The notes: generated from the letters alone by a model not told the origin. DNA of 64,000 nt from Hyphomicrobium sp. (GCA_003987725.1 RXJH01000004.1:115322-179321); one strand, 5' to 3'; positions 45,171-54,854 are shown, counted from the first letter of the stretch. Numbers and translations: made by a program.

Positions 45171-46493
45171 ATGAAGTTGGTACAGGGAACACGGAGCCCG
45201 TGGGGGCTATGCGTGGCCGCTCTTATGGCCGGTGCATGGGCGATGCCTGCGGCTGCGGCGGATCTTGGGGGCAACTGCTGCGCTGATCTCGAAGAGCGTG
45301 TTGCGGAGCTCGAAGCGACGACAGCTCGCAAAGGCAACCGTAAAGTCAGTCTGACGATTTCGGGCTGGGTGAACGAGAACGTGTTGTGGTGGGACGACGG
45401 CACCGAACGGAATACTTACGTCGGGACGAACCCGGTCGAGCAATCACGTTTCCGCTTCGTCGGCGAAGCCAAGATCAATGCTGATTGGTCGGCGGGTTAC
45501 TTGCTTGAAATCGGCGTGTGGGGCGGCAACGGCAGCAAGTTCGATCAGTTCAGCCCGGACGGGGCAACCGGCGCGAATTCCCTTGTTGTTCGCAAGAGCA
45601 GCTGGTTCGTGAAGAGCAAGACTTTCGGCAAGCTCTCCGTCGGTCAGGACAGCACGGCCACATACCATTTGCTCGACGATGCCGACGCGAGCATGACGCG
45701 TAATTTTTACGACGCCGAAGGTCCGCCTGACTATCTTCAGACCTTCTATCTCCGCGATAAGGCCGGGAACAAGATCGGTAGCGGTAATGGCCTGAAGTGG
45801 GGCGACGCGCTTCGCGGCTTCAACAACTCAACGCCCGGCGACGATGGCCGCCGTAACGTCGTGCGTTACGAGTCGCCGACGTTCGCGGGCTTCAGTGTCG
45901 CGACGGCCTGGGGCGAGGACGACATCTGGGACGCCGCTGTGATCTACAAGGGCGAAGCCGGCGACTTCAACTACAACGCGCGGGCTGGATATGGCCAGTC
46001 CACGGATGGCTTCTCCACTCCGTGCCACGGCTCGAGCACGTCGCCTGATAACGCACTCAACTGCGAGTGGTGGGGCGTTTCGGCGTTCCTGCAGCACGCA
46101 CCGACCGGCCTGTTCGTTTATGGCGGTTATGGCAAGCAGCACGACGGTTCAAACAATCCTGGAATTGATGCAAGCATCGTCGAAAAGGACAGCACGACCT
46201 GGTTCGTTCAGGGTGGCATCGAGAAGAAGTGGATCCCGCTGGGTAAGACCAATATCTTCGGTATGTATCGCAAGGACGACGCAGGTACGAACCCAGGCAA
46301 AACGCTCGACTCCAACATCGATTTCTGGGCGGTCGGTGCAGCGCAGAACATCGAGGCCGCCGAGGCGACGCTCTACCTCGTCTATCAGCATGCTGACGGC
46401 GACGTGACGACGCCCGGAGTTCTGGCGCCGCCGCAAACTCACGATTTGTCGGCGATGCAGCAAGTCATCGGCGGCATGAAGATCAACTTCTAA
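45171..46493 (+). CDS. Outer-membrane porin, alphaproteobacterial Omp2b-like
   Basis: The product has 440 residues. A signal peptide ends near AAAADLGG; a short coiled coil follows (CCADLEERVAELEATTARK), then SLTISGWVNENVLWWDDG and repeated amphipathic strands rich in Gly, Tyr and Trp, ending IGGMKINF with the C-terminal Phe needed for outer-membrane assembly. This is the Porin_2 layout. Placed within the sulfate genes it may widen sulfate or organosulfur entry. A strong terminator follows, so it ends a transcript. Confidence 0.9.
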   Translation: MKLVQGTRSPWGLCVAALMAGAWAMPAAAADLGGNCCADLEERVAELEATTARKGNRKVSLTISGWVNENVLWWDDGTERNTYVGTNPVEQSRFRFVGEAKINADWSAGYLLEIGVWGGNGSKFDQFSPDGATGANSLVVRKSSWFVKSKTFGKLSVGQDSTATYHLLDDADASMTRNFYDAEGPPDYLQTFYLRDKAGNKIGSGNGLKWGDALRGFNNSTPGDDGRRNVVRYESPTFAGFSVATAWGEDDIWDAAVIYKGEAGDFNYNARAGYGQSTDGFSTPCHGSSTSPDNALNCEWWGVSAFLQHAPTGLFVYGGYGKQHDGSNNPGIDASIVEKDSTTWFVQGGIEKKWIPLGKTNIFGMYRKDDAGTNPGKTLDSNIDFWAVGAAQNIEAAEATLYLVYQHADGDVTTPGVLAPPQTHDLSAMQQVIGGMKINF

Positions 46494-46550
46494 GATTCAC
46501 ACTCTTCGTTTCGGGAGTGACGCGTATCTGACGTTCCCGTCAGAGTGCCT

Positions 46551-46594
46551 GCGGGAAGGAGAGCCAAGGGGCTGTCCTTCTCGCTTTTTTTTTA
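46551..46594 (+). terminator. Strong rho-independent terminator after the porin gene
   Basis: GCGGGAAGGA (46551-46560) pairs with TCCTTCTCGC (46575-46584) with one mismatch, followed by nine Ts. It separates the porin from the XRE-cupin regulator. Confidence 0.88.
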
Positions 46595-46634
46595 CCTTGC
46601 GGCTGAGCAATGCTCGTGTCCGCAAATTCCGCTC

Positions 46635-46659
46635 ATAAGCTCAGCATTTCTTCTTTGTT
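46635..46659 (+). promoter_or_regulatory. Repeated sulfur-island element, copy B
   Basis: Same 25-bp sequence as copy A apart from one base (TTTGTT in place of TTCGTT). It ends 63 bases before the XRE-cupin start codon, after the porin terminator. Confidence 0.65.
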
Positions 46660-46722
46660 CTGCCGGTATCGCCGCTCAGCTATCCGTATTTGCAGATGCA
46701 AATATGATGGCGGAAGTCGCAA

Positions 46723-47364
46723 ATGGTGATGGCCAGAAAAGAAGATTTCGAGAATTTTCAGGGTGCGGACAACGGCCCGACGAAGCTTTCGATTATCGTC
46801 GGCGAAAATCTCAGACAGCTCAGACGGAAGAATGGCCTGTCGCTGGAACAGCTGGGGGCCTTGTCGGGCGTCAGCCGCGCGATGCTGGGACAGATCGAGA
46901 CGGGCAAAAGCGCACCGACTATCAATCTTTTAGGCCGCATAGCCGAAGCGTTGAAGGTATCGGTTCCGAGCCTCATTTCCAGTCCGGGGGTGGGGGGAAC
47001 CGTTATCGTTCCGCGCGATCGGGCGACGGTCGTATCGTCGAGTGAAGGCGGGTTCGTCAGTCGCGCGCTGTTTCCGTGGGGCGATCCGCAAAGCATCGAA
47101 ATTTATGAAGTCACCGTAAGCGGCCATCACCGCGAAGGTTTTGCGGCGCAGACGGCGGGCGCGAAGAAAAATCTCGTCGTCATCTCGGGCAGTCTCGAGA
47201 TCCTCGTTGGTGAGGATTCTCCGGCGCGGCTGATCGAGGGCGATGCAATCCTCTTCAATGCGGATACGCCGCATCAATTTTATAATTCTGGTGATGCGGA
47301 CGCAAAAGCATTTCTGGTCGTCACCGGTCTCGACGGCTCGAATGCGCGCGTGCGGCAGGGTTAA
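46723..47364 (+). CDS. XRE-family regulator with C-terminal cupin domain
   Basis: The product has 213 residues (211 from ATG 46729). An N-terminal helix-turn-helix spans about 25-80 (LRQLRRKNGLSLEQLGALSGV; RAMLGQIETGKSAPTINLLGRIAEAL); the rest is a cupin barrel (HHREGFAAQTAGAKKN; IEGDAILFNADTPHQFYNSG) probably sensing a small metabolite. Members often control amino-acid or sulfur use. Its place between porin and cysT, and copy B of the repeated element before it, tie it to the sulfate genes. Ligand unknown. Confidence 0.9.
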   Translation: MVMARKEDFENFQGADNGPTKLSIIVGENLRQLRRKNGLSLEQLGALSGVSRAMLGQIETGKSAPTINLLGRIAEALKVSVPSLISSPGVGGTVIVPRDRATVVSSSEGGFVSRALFPWGDPQSIEIYEVTVSGHHREGFAAQTAGAKKNLVVISGSLEILVGEDSPARLIEGDAILFNADTPHQFYNSGDADAKAFLVVTGLDGSNARVRQG

Positions 47365-47397
47365 GGCGGCCCCTTCCTGGGTAATGCCGATAATCGA

Positions 47398-47422
47398 ATA
47401 TGCTTAGCATCTCTTATTTGTT
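47398..47422 (+). promoter_or_regulatory. Repeated sulfur-island element, copy C
   Basis: Matches copy B at 21 of 25 positions (ATATGCTTAGCATCTCTTAT then TTGTT). It ends 60 bases before the start of the 31-codon gene and 166 bases before cysT. The equal spacing to copies A and B points to the small gene as the first reading frame. Confidence 0.6.
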
Positions 47423-47482
47423 AGCCGGGGGCGGGCTCTCAAATAGTGTCCTGGTTGTTTGCTTTAGCAGAGAGGCGAGCGG

Positions 47483-47578
47483 ATGACCGCCAACCAAGTA
47501 ATCCTCAGCACGGCGCTCTCCTGGGCCGGCGTTTTCGCCGCCGCAGGGTTCGTGATCGTGATCGCAGTGCTGATTTGA
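47483..47578 (+). CDS. 31-residue single-helix membrane peptide upstream of cysT
   Basis: ATG 47483 opens a 31-codon frame ending at TGA 47576-47578, ten bases before cysT. It starts MTANQVILSTALSWAGVFAA and continues as one hydrophobic helix to a C-terminal VLI. A GAGCGG lies just upstream. It begins 60 bases after copy C of the repeated element, the same offset seen for sbp (61) and the XRE gene (63). It could be a small subunit or stabiliser of the sulfate permease, or a leader peptide coupled to cysT translation. I do not recognise a family. Confidence 0.6.
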   Translation: MTANQVILSTALSWAGVFAAAGFVIVIAVLI

Positions 47579-47588
47579 CGGAGGGGAA

Positions 47589-48422
47589 ATGTCTGGGGTG
47601 AATAAGAGGGTCCTGCCGGGCTTCGGGCTGTCGCTCGGATTCACGCTGGTGTACCTGTCGCTGATCGTTCTCATTCCGCTCTCTGCCGTCTTCATCAAAA
47701 CGACGACGATGAGCTGGCATGAGTTCCTGGACGCGGTCGCTTCTCCGCGTGTCATCGCTTCCTACAAGCTGACGTTCGGCGCGTCGTTTCTGGCCGCTCT
47801 GATCAATGCCGTTTTCGGATTGCTGCTCGCTTGGGGTCTGACGCGCTATCCGTTTCCGGGCCGGAAGATCGTCGATGCGCTGATCGATCTTCCCTTTGCA
47901 TTGCCGACGGCCGTCGCGGGCATCGCACTGACTGCGATCTACGCTAAGAACGGATGGGTCGGCAGCCTGCTCGAACCGCTCGGCATCAAGATCGCATTCG
48001 GTCCTCCGGGCGTGCTTGTCGCGCTTACTTTCATCGGCTTGCCATTCGTCGTCAGAACGGTGCAACCCGTTCTTGAGGATCTCGAGACGGAATATGAGGA
48101 AGCCGCGGCTAGCCTCGGAGCGACGCGTTGGCAAGCGTTCCAGCGCGTAGTGTTTCCGACACTCTTTCCGGCCTTGCTCACCGGCTTCGCGCTGGCGTTT
48201 GCGCGTGCCGTCGGAGAATACGGCTCGGTGATCTTCATCGCGGGCAATATTCCGATGGTTTCGGAAATCACGCCGCTGATCATCATCACGAAGCTCGAAC
48301 AGTTTGATTACAAGGGCGCGACGGCGGTTGCCTCGGTCATGCTGGTCATCTCGTTCCTGCTGCTGCTCGTGATCAACGGTCTGCAAGCCTGGACTGCGCG
48401 GCGGACGGGGAGGGCGATCTGA
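47589..48422 (+). CDS. cysT: Sulfate ABC transporter permease CysT (CysU)
   Basis: The product has 277 residues, with about six membrane helices. The cytoplasmic coupling loop reads [20 protein letters not shown], the EAA motif that contacts the ATPase; [29 protein letters not shown] is typical of CysT. A GGAGGGG ribosome binding site precedes ATG 47589. With CysW it forms the channel for sulfate/thiosulfate across the inner membrane. It overlaps cysW by one base. Confidence 0.95.
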   Translation: MSGVNKRVLPGFGLSLGFTLVYLSLIVLIPLSAVFIKTTTMSWHEFLDAVASPRVIASYKLTFGASFLAALINAVFGLLLAWGLTRYPFPGRKIVDALIDLPFALPTAVAGIALTAIYAKNGWVGSLLEPLGIKIAFGPPGVLVALTFIGLPFVVRTVQPVLEDLETEYEEAAASLGATRWQAFQRVVFPTLFPALLTGFALAFARAVGEYGSVIFIAGNIPMVSEITPLIIITKLEQFDYKGATAVASVMLVISFLLLLVINGLQAWTARRTGRAI

Positions 48423-49315
48423 TGGTTGGCGTTGCTGCAACATTCGACGCGCGGCCCGATACGGCCAGCAAGTTCCAAGCGAATCCTGCCACGCGAGATT
48501 CGTCGTGGGTGAGGTATCTGATTATCGGTGTGGGCCTTACCTATTTCGCGCTGTTCCTTCTGCTGCCCTTGATTGCGGTCTTCGTCGAGGCGTTCCGCAA
48601 AGGAGCGGGCGTCTACTTTTCAGCGCTCGTTGAGCCCGATGCGCTGTCGGCCATTCGCCTGACGCTTCTGGCCGCGGCACTGTCGGTTCCGTTCAATCTC
48701 ATTTTCGGGTTGGCGGCTGCCTGGGCGATCGCGAAGTTCCAGTTCCGCGGCAAGAATTTTCTGATCACGCTCATCGATCTGCCGTTCTCGGTATCGCCGG
48801 TGGTTGCGGGCCTGATCTATGTTCTGGTGTTCGGTCTGCAGGGCTGGTTCGGCCCGTGGCTACGCGAGCACGATATAAAAATCATCTTTGCCGTGCCGGG
48901 CATCATCCTGGCGACAACGTTCGTCACGTTCCCGTTCATTGCCCGCGAACTCATCCCGTTGATGCAGGCGCAAGGCCGCGACGAAGAGGAGGCGGCAATT
49001 TCGCTTGGCGCTTCCGGCTTCCAGACGTTCTGGCGCGTGACCATTCCGAATATCAAATGGGCGCTGCTGTACGGCATCATCCTGTGCAACGCGCGCGCGA
49101 TGGGCGAGTTCGGTGCGGTGTCGGTCGTCTCTGGCCATATCCGTGGCGAGACCAACACGATGCCGCTGCAGGTCGAGATTCTCTACAACGAATATCAGTT
49201 CGCAGCCGCTTTTGCCGTGGCGTCGCTACTGGCGTTACTCGCACTGGTAACGCTGGTCTTGAAAACTTACGTCGAGTGGCGCGCTCACCACCATAATGCG
49301 ATAGCCGAGGAATAG
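48422..49315 (+). CDS. cysW: Sulfate ABC transporter permease CysW
   Basis: The product has 297 residues, with about six membrane helices after a 35-residue polar N-terminus. The EAA loop is [21 protein letters not shown], and [26 protein letters not shown] is characteristic of CysW. Later [25 protein letters not shown] is a strong family signature. It shares one base with the cysT stop and is four bases from cysA. Confidence 0.95.
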   Translation: MVGVAATFDARPDTASKFQANPATRDSSWVRYLIIGVGLTYFALFLLLPLIAVFVEAFRKGAGVYFSALVEPDALSAIRLTLLAAALSVPFNLIFGLAAAWAIAKFQFRGKNFLITLIDLPFSVSPVVAGLIYVLVFGLQGWFGPWLREHDIKIIFAVPGIILATTFVTFPFIARELIPLMQAQGRDEEEAAISLGASGFQTFWRVTIPNIKWALLYGIILCNARAMGEFGAVSVVSGHIRGETNTMPLQVEILYNEYQFAAAFAVASLLALLALVTLVLKTYVEWRAHHHNAIAEE

Positions 49316-49319
49316 GTTC

Positions 49320-50417
49320 ATGAGCATCGAGGTCATTGGTGTCAACAAGACGTTCGGCAGCTTCACGGCGCTGAATAACGTCTCTCTCAATTTTCCGGAT
49401 GGTGAGCTCGTCGCGCTTCTTGGCCCGTCGGGCTGCGGAAAGACGACGCTGTTGCGCGTCATAGCCGGCCTCGAGCATCCCGACTCGGGCCGCATCGTGC
49501 TCGACGGCATCGATGCGACCGACAAGGATGTCCGTCAGCGCCGGGTTGGCTTCGTGTTTCAGCATTACGCGCTTTTCCGGCATATGACGGTGTTCGAAAA
49601 CATTGCGTTCGGCTTGCGCGTGCGCCCTCGCCGCGAGCGGCCGAGCGAAAAGGAAATTCGCGCCAAGGTGACGCGTCTGCTTGACCTGGTGCAGCTTGGC
49701 TGGGTGGCGAACCGATTTCCGTCGCAACTTTCCGGCGGGCAAAGACAGCGCATCGCGCTTGCCAGGGCGCTTGCCGTCGAGCCGCGCGTTCTCCTTCTCG
49801 ACGAGCCTTTCGGCGCACTCGACGCGAAGGTCCGCAAGGAGCTTCGGCGCTGGCTGCGGACGCTGCACGACGAACTGCATATCTCGTCGATCTTCGTGAC
49901 GCACGACCAGGAGGAGGCGCTTGAGGTTTCCGACCGGATCGTTCTCGTCAACAAGGGCAACGTCGAGCAGATTGGTTCGCCGAAAGAGATCTATGAGCAA
50001 CCCGCGACAGCTTTCGCATACGGATTCATCGGGGCCGTTAACGAGTTCCGCGGTCGTGTCGATGGCGGCTTCGTGCGCGTCGGCGATGAGCGCTTGCGCT
50101 TCGAGACCGGAAACTTCAAGGACGGCCAGGAAGTCATCGCCTTCAGCCGCCCGCACGATACTGAAATCGTCGCTAATCCGCAGTCTGACGATGGGGTATC
50201 CGCGAGCATCAATCGAATTCTTGGCAGCGGCTCCGTCGCCCGGGTAGAACTTGTTGCCAATGGCGACGCGCGCGAAGGACGAAAAGACTTCTTCGAGGTT
50301 GAGATTCCCGGTACGGAAGTTCAATCGCTCGGATTGTCGACCGGTCAGCATGTGAAACTCAGGGGACGCCGCTTGAGCGTCTTTCCAGTTCAGAACACAA
50401 CAAAGGCAGCTTCGTGA
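49320..50417 (+). CDS. cysA: Sulfate ABC transporter ATP-binding protein CysA
   Basis: The product has 365 residues. Walker [19 protein letters not shown], signature [17 protein letters not shown], Walker [21 protein letters not shown] and the switch His in [11 protein letters not shown] are intact, and the C-terminal third has the TOBE-like CysA regulatory part ([10 protein letters not shown]). It powers CysT/CysW. Its stop overlaps the cysB GTG start, linking transporter and regulator. Confidence 0.96.
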   Translation: MSIEVIGVNKTFGSFTALNNVSLNFPDGELVALLGPSGCGKTTLLRVIAGLEHPDSGRIVLDGIDATDKDVRQRRVGFVFQHYALFRHMTVFENIAFGLRVRPRRERPSEKEIRAKVTRLLDLVQLGWVANRFPSQLSGGQRQRIALARALAVEPRVLLLDEPFGALDAKVRKELRRWLRTLHDELHISSIFVTHDQEEALEVSDRIVLVNKGNVEQIGSPKEIYEQPATAFAYGFIGAVNEFRGRVDGGFVRVGDERLRFETGNFKDGQEVIAFSRPHDTEIVANPQSDDGVSASINRILGSGSVARVELVANGDAREGRKDFFEVEIPGTEVQSLGLSTGQHVKLRGRRLSVFPVQNTTKAAS

Positions 50418-51343
50418 ATTTCCAACAACTTCGCATTATCCGCGAAACGCTACGCCGCAATTTCAATCTGACCGAAGTTGCCAATGCGCTCTACACGTCG
50501 CAGTCCGGTGTTTCCAAGCATATCAAAGACCTTGAGGACGAACTGGGTGTCGAACTGTTTGTCCGCCGAGGTAAGCGGCTTCTCGGTCTTACCGAGCCCG
50601 GCAAGGAACTGGCGCTGATCGTCGACCGCATTCTGCTCGACACCGCCAACATCAAACGGCTTGCCGATCAGTTTGCCGGACGTGATCGCGGCGAGCTCGT
50701 CATTGCGACGACGCATACGCAGGCGCGCTATGCGTTGCCGGGGCCGATCGCGGCTTTCCGCAGGGAATTCCCGAACGTGCACCTTGTCTTGCATCAGGGA
50801 ACGCCGAAAGATATCGCCGCGATGCTGAACGACGGTACGGCGGACATCGGCATTGCCACGGAAGCGCTGGACGATACTCCAGAGCACGTGACGTTCCCGT
50901 TCTACTCTTGGCATCACGGCGTCGTTGTGCCGAAGGGGCATCCTCTCGAAAGCGAGACGCCCGTGAGTTTGGAAAAAATCGCGGAATGGCCGATCATCAC
51001 TTATCACGAGGGGTTCACGGGGCGGCCCGCGATCGATGCGACTTTCGCGAGGGCCAATCTGGCGCTCGATATCGTGATGGTTGCGCTCGACGCAGACGTC
51101 ATCAAAACTTACGTCGAAGTCGGGCTTGGAATCGGCATCGTCGGCTCCATGGCGTATGACGCGAACCGCGACACGGGTTTGACGCTGCTCGACACGTCGC
51201 ACCTCTTTCCGAAATCGACGTCACGCATCGCGCTGCGCCGCGGCCGCTTCTTGCGCGGTTTTGCCTACCGGTTTCTCGCGCTCTGCTCGCCGGAGTTGAC
51301 GGAGAAGGTCGTCAAGGAAGGCATTGCCGAGCCGACGGATTGA
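50414..51343 (+). CDS. cysB: CysB-type LysR-family regulator of sulfur assimilation
   Basis: The product has 309 residues. The N-terminal winged helix ([25 protein letters not shown]) is followed by a periplasmic-binding-like effector domain with the CysB hallmark [12 protein letters not shown], which binds sulfate or acetylserine-type ligands. It is the last gene of the cysTWA transcript (GTG start overlapping cysA), an arrangement that lets it control its own operon, and the best candidate to act at the repeated 25-bp element. Confidence 0.93.
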   Translation: MNFQQLRIIRETLRRNFNLTEVANALYTSQSGVSKHIKDLEDELGVELFVRRGKRLLGLTEPGKELALIVDRILLDTANIKRLADQFAGRDRGELVIATTHTQARYALPGPIAAFRREFPNVHLVLHQGTPKDIAAMLNDGTADIGIATEALDDTPEHVTFPFYSWHHGVVVPKGHPLESETPVSLEKIAEWPIITYHEGFTGRPAIDATFARANLALDIVMVALDADVIKTYVEVGLGIGIVGSMAYDANRDTGLTLLDTSHLFPKSTSRIALRRGRFLRGFAYRFLALCSPELTEKVVKEGIAEPTD

Positions 51344-51363
51344 ACCTCGACGAGGGCCGATGG

Positions 51364-52158
51364 CTAAGCCGTGTGTGACTTCGATTTCAGGGCTCTGAAC
51401 CAGGCGAGGCTGTCGTAGGTGGAGGCGAGCGGCCTGTATTCGCAGCCTATCCATCCTTTGTAGCCGATGCTGTCGAGATGCCGGAATATGAAGGGATAGT
51501 TGATCTCGCCGGTGCCCGGCTGATGGCGGCCGGGCGTGTCCGCGATTTGGATATGGGCGATGTGGTTCCGGTACTTGTCGATGGTCGGCGTCAGATCGCC
51601 TTCCATGATCTGCATGTGATAGACGTCGTATTGAAGACGCAGGTTTTCCGCTTCGACCGTTTCGATGATGTCGGCGGCCTTGGCCGTTGAATCGAGAAAG
51701 TAGCCGGGAATGTCGCGGGTGTTGATCGGTTCGATCAGCAGCGTCATGCCTTCGCCGGCCAGAACCTTGGCGGCAAAGCGTAAGTTCTCGACATAGGTTT
51801 TTCGCATCGCCCTGTGGTCGGCGCCGGTTGGCGCGATGCCGGCGAGGCAATGGAGCTGCGTGCAGCCCAGAACTTTCGCATATTTTACCGCGCGCTCGAC
51901 GCTATCGCGAAATTCGCCAACGAGGTTCGGATAAATCGCGATGCCGCGGTCGCCCGCTTCCCAATTGCCGGGGGGCAAGTTGAAGAGCACCTGGCGCAGT
52001 CCGTTTGCCTTCAGTCGGGCGGCGATATCGCCGGCGTCGAACTCGTAGGGAAAAAGAAATTCGGCGCCTTCGAAGCCTGCTGCGGCGGCGGCTTCGAAGC
52101 GATCGAGAAACGGCATCTCGTTGAACAGCAGCGATAGATTGGCCGCGAATTTTGGCAT
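51364..52158 (-). CDS. hyi: Hydroxypyruvate isomerase
   Basis: The product has 264 residues. It has the AP-endonuclease-2-like TIM barrel of Hyi/OtnI: MPKFAANLSLLFNEMPFLDRF, LLIEPINTRDIPGYFL with the metal-binding Glu, LQYDVYHMQIMEGDL, HIQIADTPGRHQPGTGEINY and the last Glu in GCEYRPL. It interconverts hydroxypyruvate and tartronate semialdehyde in glyoxylate/glycerate metabolism. It converges on cysB and lies 27 bp downstream of lipA on the same strand. Confidence 0.92.
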   Translation of the reverse strand: MPKFAANLSLLFNEMPFLDRFEAAAAAGFEGAEFLFPYEFDAGDIAARLKANGLRQVLFNLPPGNWEAGDRGIAIYPNLVGEFRDSVERAVKYAKVLGCTQLHCLAGIAPTGADHRAMRKTYVENLRFAAKVLAGEGMTLLIEPINTRDIPGYFLDSTAKAADIIETVEAENLRLQYDVYHMQIMEGDLTPTIDKYRNHIAHIQIADTPGRHQPGTGEINYPFIFRHLDSIGYKGWIGCEYRPLASTYDSLAWFRALKSKSHTA

Positions 52159-52185
52159 GACCGTCCTGCTTGCCGAGGTGACCGA

Positions 52186-53154
52186 TTAAGACGATGCGCG
52201 TTCGCGGTGGGCGGCCCGAAGGCGGCGGAAATCATCGCCTGCATGATACGACGACCGTGTTAAAGGTGACGCCGCGACGAGCAGAAATCCCTTAGCGCGT
52301 GCCGCTTGCGCCAGACCTTCGAATTCTTCCGGCGAAACGTAGCGATCGATGGCGGCGTGCTTTCTCGTCGGTTGGAGATATTGGCCGATCGTCAGGAAGT
52401 CGACGCCGGCGGAGCGGAGATCGTCCATGACTTGCAGGACTTCTTCGCGTGTTTCGCCGAGGCCCACCATAATTCCGGATTTCGTAAAGGTCTGAGCGTC
52501 GAGCTCCTTGGCGCGCTGCAGGAGCCGCAGCGAATGGAAGTAGCGCGCGCCCGGGCGAATGCGCAGATAGAGAGCCGGCACCGTTTCGAGGTTGTGGTTG
52601 AAGACGTCGGGCCTTGCGGCAATCACGGCTTCGAGGGCGCCGTCTTTGCGTAGGAAGTCCGGTGTCAGGACCTCGATCGTCGTGCCGGGAGAAGCAACCC
52701 GAATGGCGCGGATGGTTTCGGCGAAGTGGCGGGCTCCGCCGTCGGCGAGGTCGTCGCGATCGACCGAGGTTACGACGACGTGCTCCAGCGCCAGATGCGC
52801 GACGGCTTCCGCGACGCGTCGCGGCTCGTCAGGGTCGAGGGCTGATGGAAGGCCGGTTGCAACGTTGCAGAAAGCGCAGGCGCGTGTGCATACGTCGCCC
52901 ATGATCATCATCGTGGCGTGCCGCTTTTGCCAGCAATCGCCGATATTGGGGCAGGCCGCTTCCTCGCAGACCGTGTGCAGCTTGTGTTCGCGAACGATGG
53001 CTCGCGTGTGGTCGTAGCCTTGCGAGCCCGGAGCGCGGACCCGCAACCAAGGCGGTTTCGGCAACGACGGTGTTTCGGCGTGCGCGACTTTTTCAGGGTG
53101 GCGCGGGCGTGGCGTCGTGCCGGTTATGTCGAGCAAAGTTACCAATGGCATCAC
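52186..53154 (-). CDS. lipA: Lipoyl synthase
   Basis: LipA is a radical SAM enzyme that inserts two sulfurs into octanoyl groups on the E2/GcvH domains. The 322-residue protein has the auxiliary cluster motif [16 protein letters not shown] and the radical SAM motif [10 protein letters not shown], both complete, and C-terminal [22 protein letters not shown] with an SSYHAGDDF near the end. ATG 53154 and 53151 are both possible. Its sulfur demand suits the neighbouring sulfate genes, but that is probably chance. Confidence 0.97.
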   Translation of the reverse strand: MMPLVTLLDITGTTPRPRHPEKVAHAETPSLPKPPWLRVRAPGSQGYDHTRAIVREHKLHTVCEEAACPNIGDCWQKRHATMMIMGDVCTRACAFCNVATGLPSALDPDEPRRVAEAVAHLALEHVVVTSVDRDDLADGGARHFAETIRAIRVASPGTTIEVLTPDFLRKDGALEAVIAARPDVFNHNLETVPALYLRIRPGARYFHSLRLLQRAKELDAQTFTKSGIMVGLGETREEVLQVMDDLRSAGVDFLTIGQYLQPTRKHAAIDRYVSPEEFEGLAQAARAKGFLLVAASPLTRSSYHAGDDFRRLRAAHRERASS

Positions 53155-53253
53155 CGGGCGGGAGACAAGTCTTGCGGCTATACTAACTGCTGCGGCGCGA
53201 ATGTAACAGACACCTCTTCATGCGGGCCTGTGCGGGCTTTGATGCGGCTTTCC

Positions 53254-53282
53254 AAAAGAAAAGGGCGGCACACGGGCCGCCC
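53254..53282 (-). terminator. Rho-independent terminator after the L,D-transpeptidase gene
   Basis: GGGCGGC (53263-53269) and GCCGCCC (53276-53282) form a seven-base stem; on the minus strand a T-rich TTTTCTTTT follows (53262-53254). It ends the L,D-transpeptidase transcript before lipA. Confidence 0.75.
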
Positions 53283-53314
53283 TCGAACTCACGATAATCA
53301 GATCGGCCGTTCTG

Positions 53315-54565
53315 TTACTGAACCTGAACGACGGCCTTATGAACGGGAAGCGCGTCCGTATCCGACTCCTTGGGGGAGCCCGACACTTCCGACGGCTTGA
53401 CTGGATCCGGAACCGACATCGCGGGGCTCATGATCGGGTCGAGCGGCTCGTGGGTGGAAGCAGAAGCAACCGTTGCCTTCTTCTTCACGCTTGGCGTCTC
53501 CGCCGCTTTCTTTTTCGAAACGGTCTCATCCGAAGCGGACTGTTCCATCTCGGACTTTGCTTCAGATTTTGCTTCGGTGGACTTGCGCTTCGGCGCCTTC
53601 TCGGCGTCCTTCTGCTGAAGCGACTGCTCCGATGCTTGCTTCTTCTCGAACGGCTTCGGCGCTAGGGCCTGATCGTTGTCATCCTTGGTGGCGTCACGGG
53701 ATTCTTGATCCTGCGAATCCGTAGCGGACTGCGATACAGACGCTGTCTTCTTCGGCGTCTCATCCCAGAAGAAGAAACTGTTGTCATTTGACTGGCTGCT
53801 CGCACTCGATGTTTTGCGCGCGTATGCGCCATATTCATAGTTCGACGAACCCGATGACGCGGACGCCGACGACGATGACCGAGATGCCGAGCTTGCTGAA
53901 GCCGGCGTCGCGGAGGCGGCCCGTGGATTGGAATCGGCATCACCGTAGCGCGGATACTTGTCGCCGGAAGAGACCGTCTTCGTCGAGAACTGCTGCCAGG
54001 TGACCGTGACCCGCGTTCCAACCGGTACGCGAGGATAGAGATCCAGAACGTCCTCGTTGGTCATGCGGATGCAACCGTGCGAAACGGCCTGGCCGATGGT
54101 CCAGGGAGCGTCGGTGCCGTGGATGCGGTAAGCGCTGGTGCCGAGATACATGGCACGGATGCCAAGCGGGTTCATCGGATGGCCGCCCGGGACCCAACGC
54201 GGCAGGCGCGGGTTCTTGCTGACCATTTCCGGAGTCGGCGTCCACGGCGGGTTGACGCGCTTGTTCGTTACGGACGTCACGCCCTGCCAGCGGGCTTCGC
54301 CGGTCGGGATAGCGACGGGATAGGTCATTGCCTCACCGGTCTTCGTGATCCAGTAGAGCCGGCGGTCCGAGAACGAGACGATGATCTGGCCCGGCTTATA
54401 CTGCGGATCGAAGGTTACGATGCTGCGGCCGCCGCCGTACTCGGGGCTGCCGCCCCAGAGGAAATCTACGAGGTCTTCGGCTTTCGCCGATGCTGCGGAC
54501 ATCAACCCGCCTGCCATGACGATGGTGGCGATGGTTAATCCGCTCATGAAACGCGGCAGGCTCAT
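53315..54565 (-). CDS. L,D-transpeptidase (YkuD domain) with long charged C-terminal tail
   Basis: The product has 416 residues. A signal peptide (FMSGLTIATIVMAGGLMSAASA) exports it. The YkuD domain (about 60-200) has the catalytic motif SHGCIRMTNEDV with upstream HGTDAPWTIGQ, so it should make 3-3 or protein-peptidoglycan crosslinks. The remaining half is a low-complexity tail: Ser-rich (SASSASRSSSSASASSG), then rich in Lys, Glu, Gln and Ala, probably disordered and perhaps wall-associated. ATG 54565 is chosen; ATG 54598 adds 11 residues. Confidence 0.88.
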   Translation of the reverse strand: MSLPRFMSGLTIATIVMAGGLMSAASAKAEDLVDFLWGGSPEYGGGRSIVTFDPQYKPGQIIVSFSDRRLYWITKTGEAMTYPVAIPTGEARWQGVTSVTNKRVNPPWTPTPEMVSKNPRLPRWVPGGHPMNPLGIRAMYLGTSAYRIHGTDAPWTIGQAVSHGCIRMTNEDVLDLYPRVPVGTRVTVTWQQFSTKTVSSGDKYPRYGDADSNPRAASATPASASSASRSSSSASASSGSSNYEYGAYARKTSSASSQSNDNSFFFWDETPKKTASVSQSATDSQDQESRDATKDDNDQALAPKPFEKKQASEQSLQQKDAEKAPKRKSTEAKSEAKSEMEQSASDETVSKKKAAETPSVKKKATVASASTHEPLDPIMSPAMSVPDPVKPSEVSGSPKESDTDALPVHKAVVQVQ

Positions 54566-54839
54566 CGGGGGGATGCTCCGGGATTTGGTGAACAACAATA
54601 TACCCTAAACGCAGGATGAGGGGGTCATCCTGTGCCTCTAATGGTGAAAGGCCGGTATAATTCAGTCTCGTTTTCGGGGGCAGAGCAGGGAAGTCACAGT
54701 TCCATTGGGATTGCATTCTGCCCCACTGACTTTCCTAGGGTTTTACGAATTTTCGAAACATGTGTTGCGGTTTGATGACTGTAAAATCTGAGTTCGTTCT
54801 TTGTCTGTGCAGTCTTGACGAATTGCAGGCTTGGTATTA

Positions 54840-54854
54840 GAACAAACAAAGAAC
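54840..54854 (+). promoter_or_regulatory. LexA (SOS) box of the imuA-imuB-dnaE2 operon
   Basis: GAAC, seven bases, GAAC: an exact alphaproteobacterial LexA site, 47 bp before imuA. Apart from this box and the two divergent promoters, the 336-bp stretch 54566-54901 shows nothing else I recognise. Confidence 0.85.
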
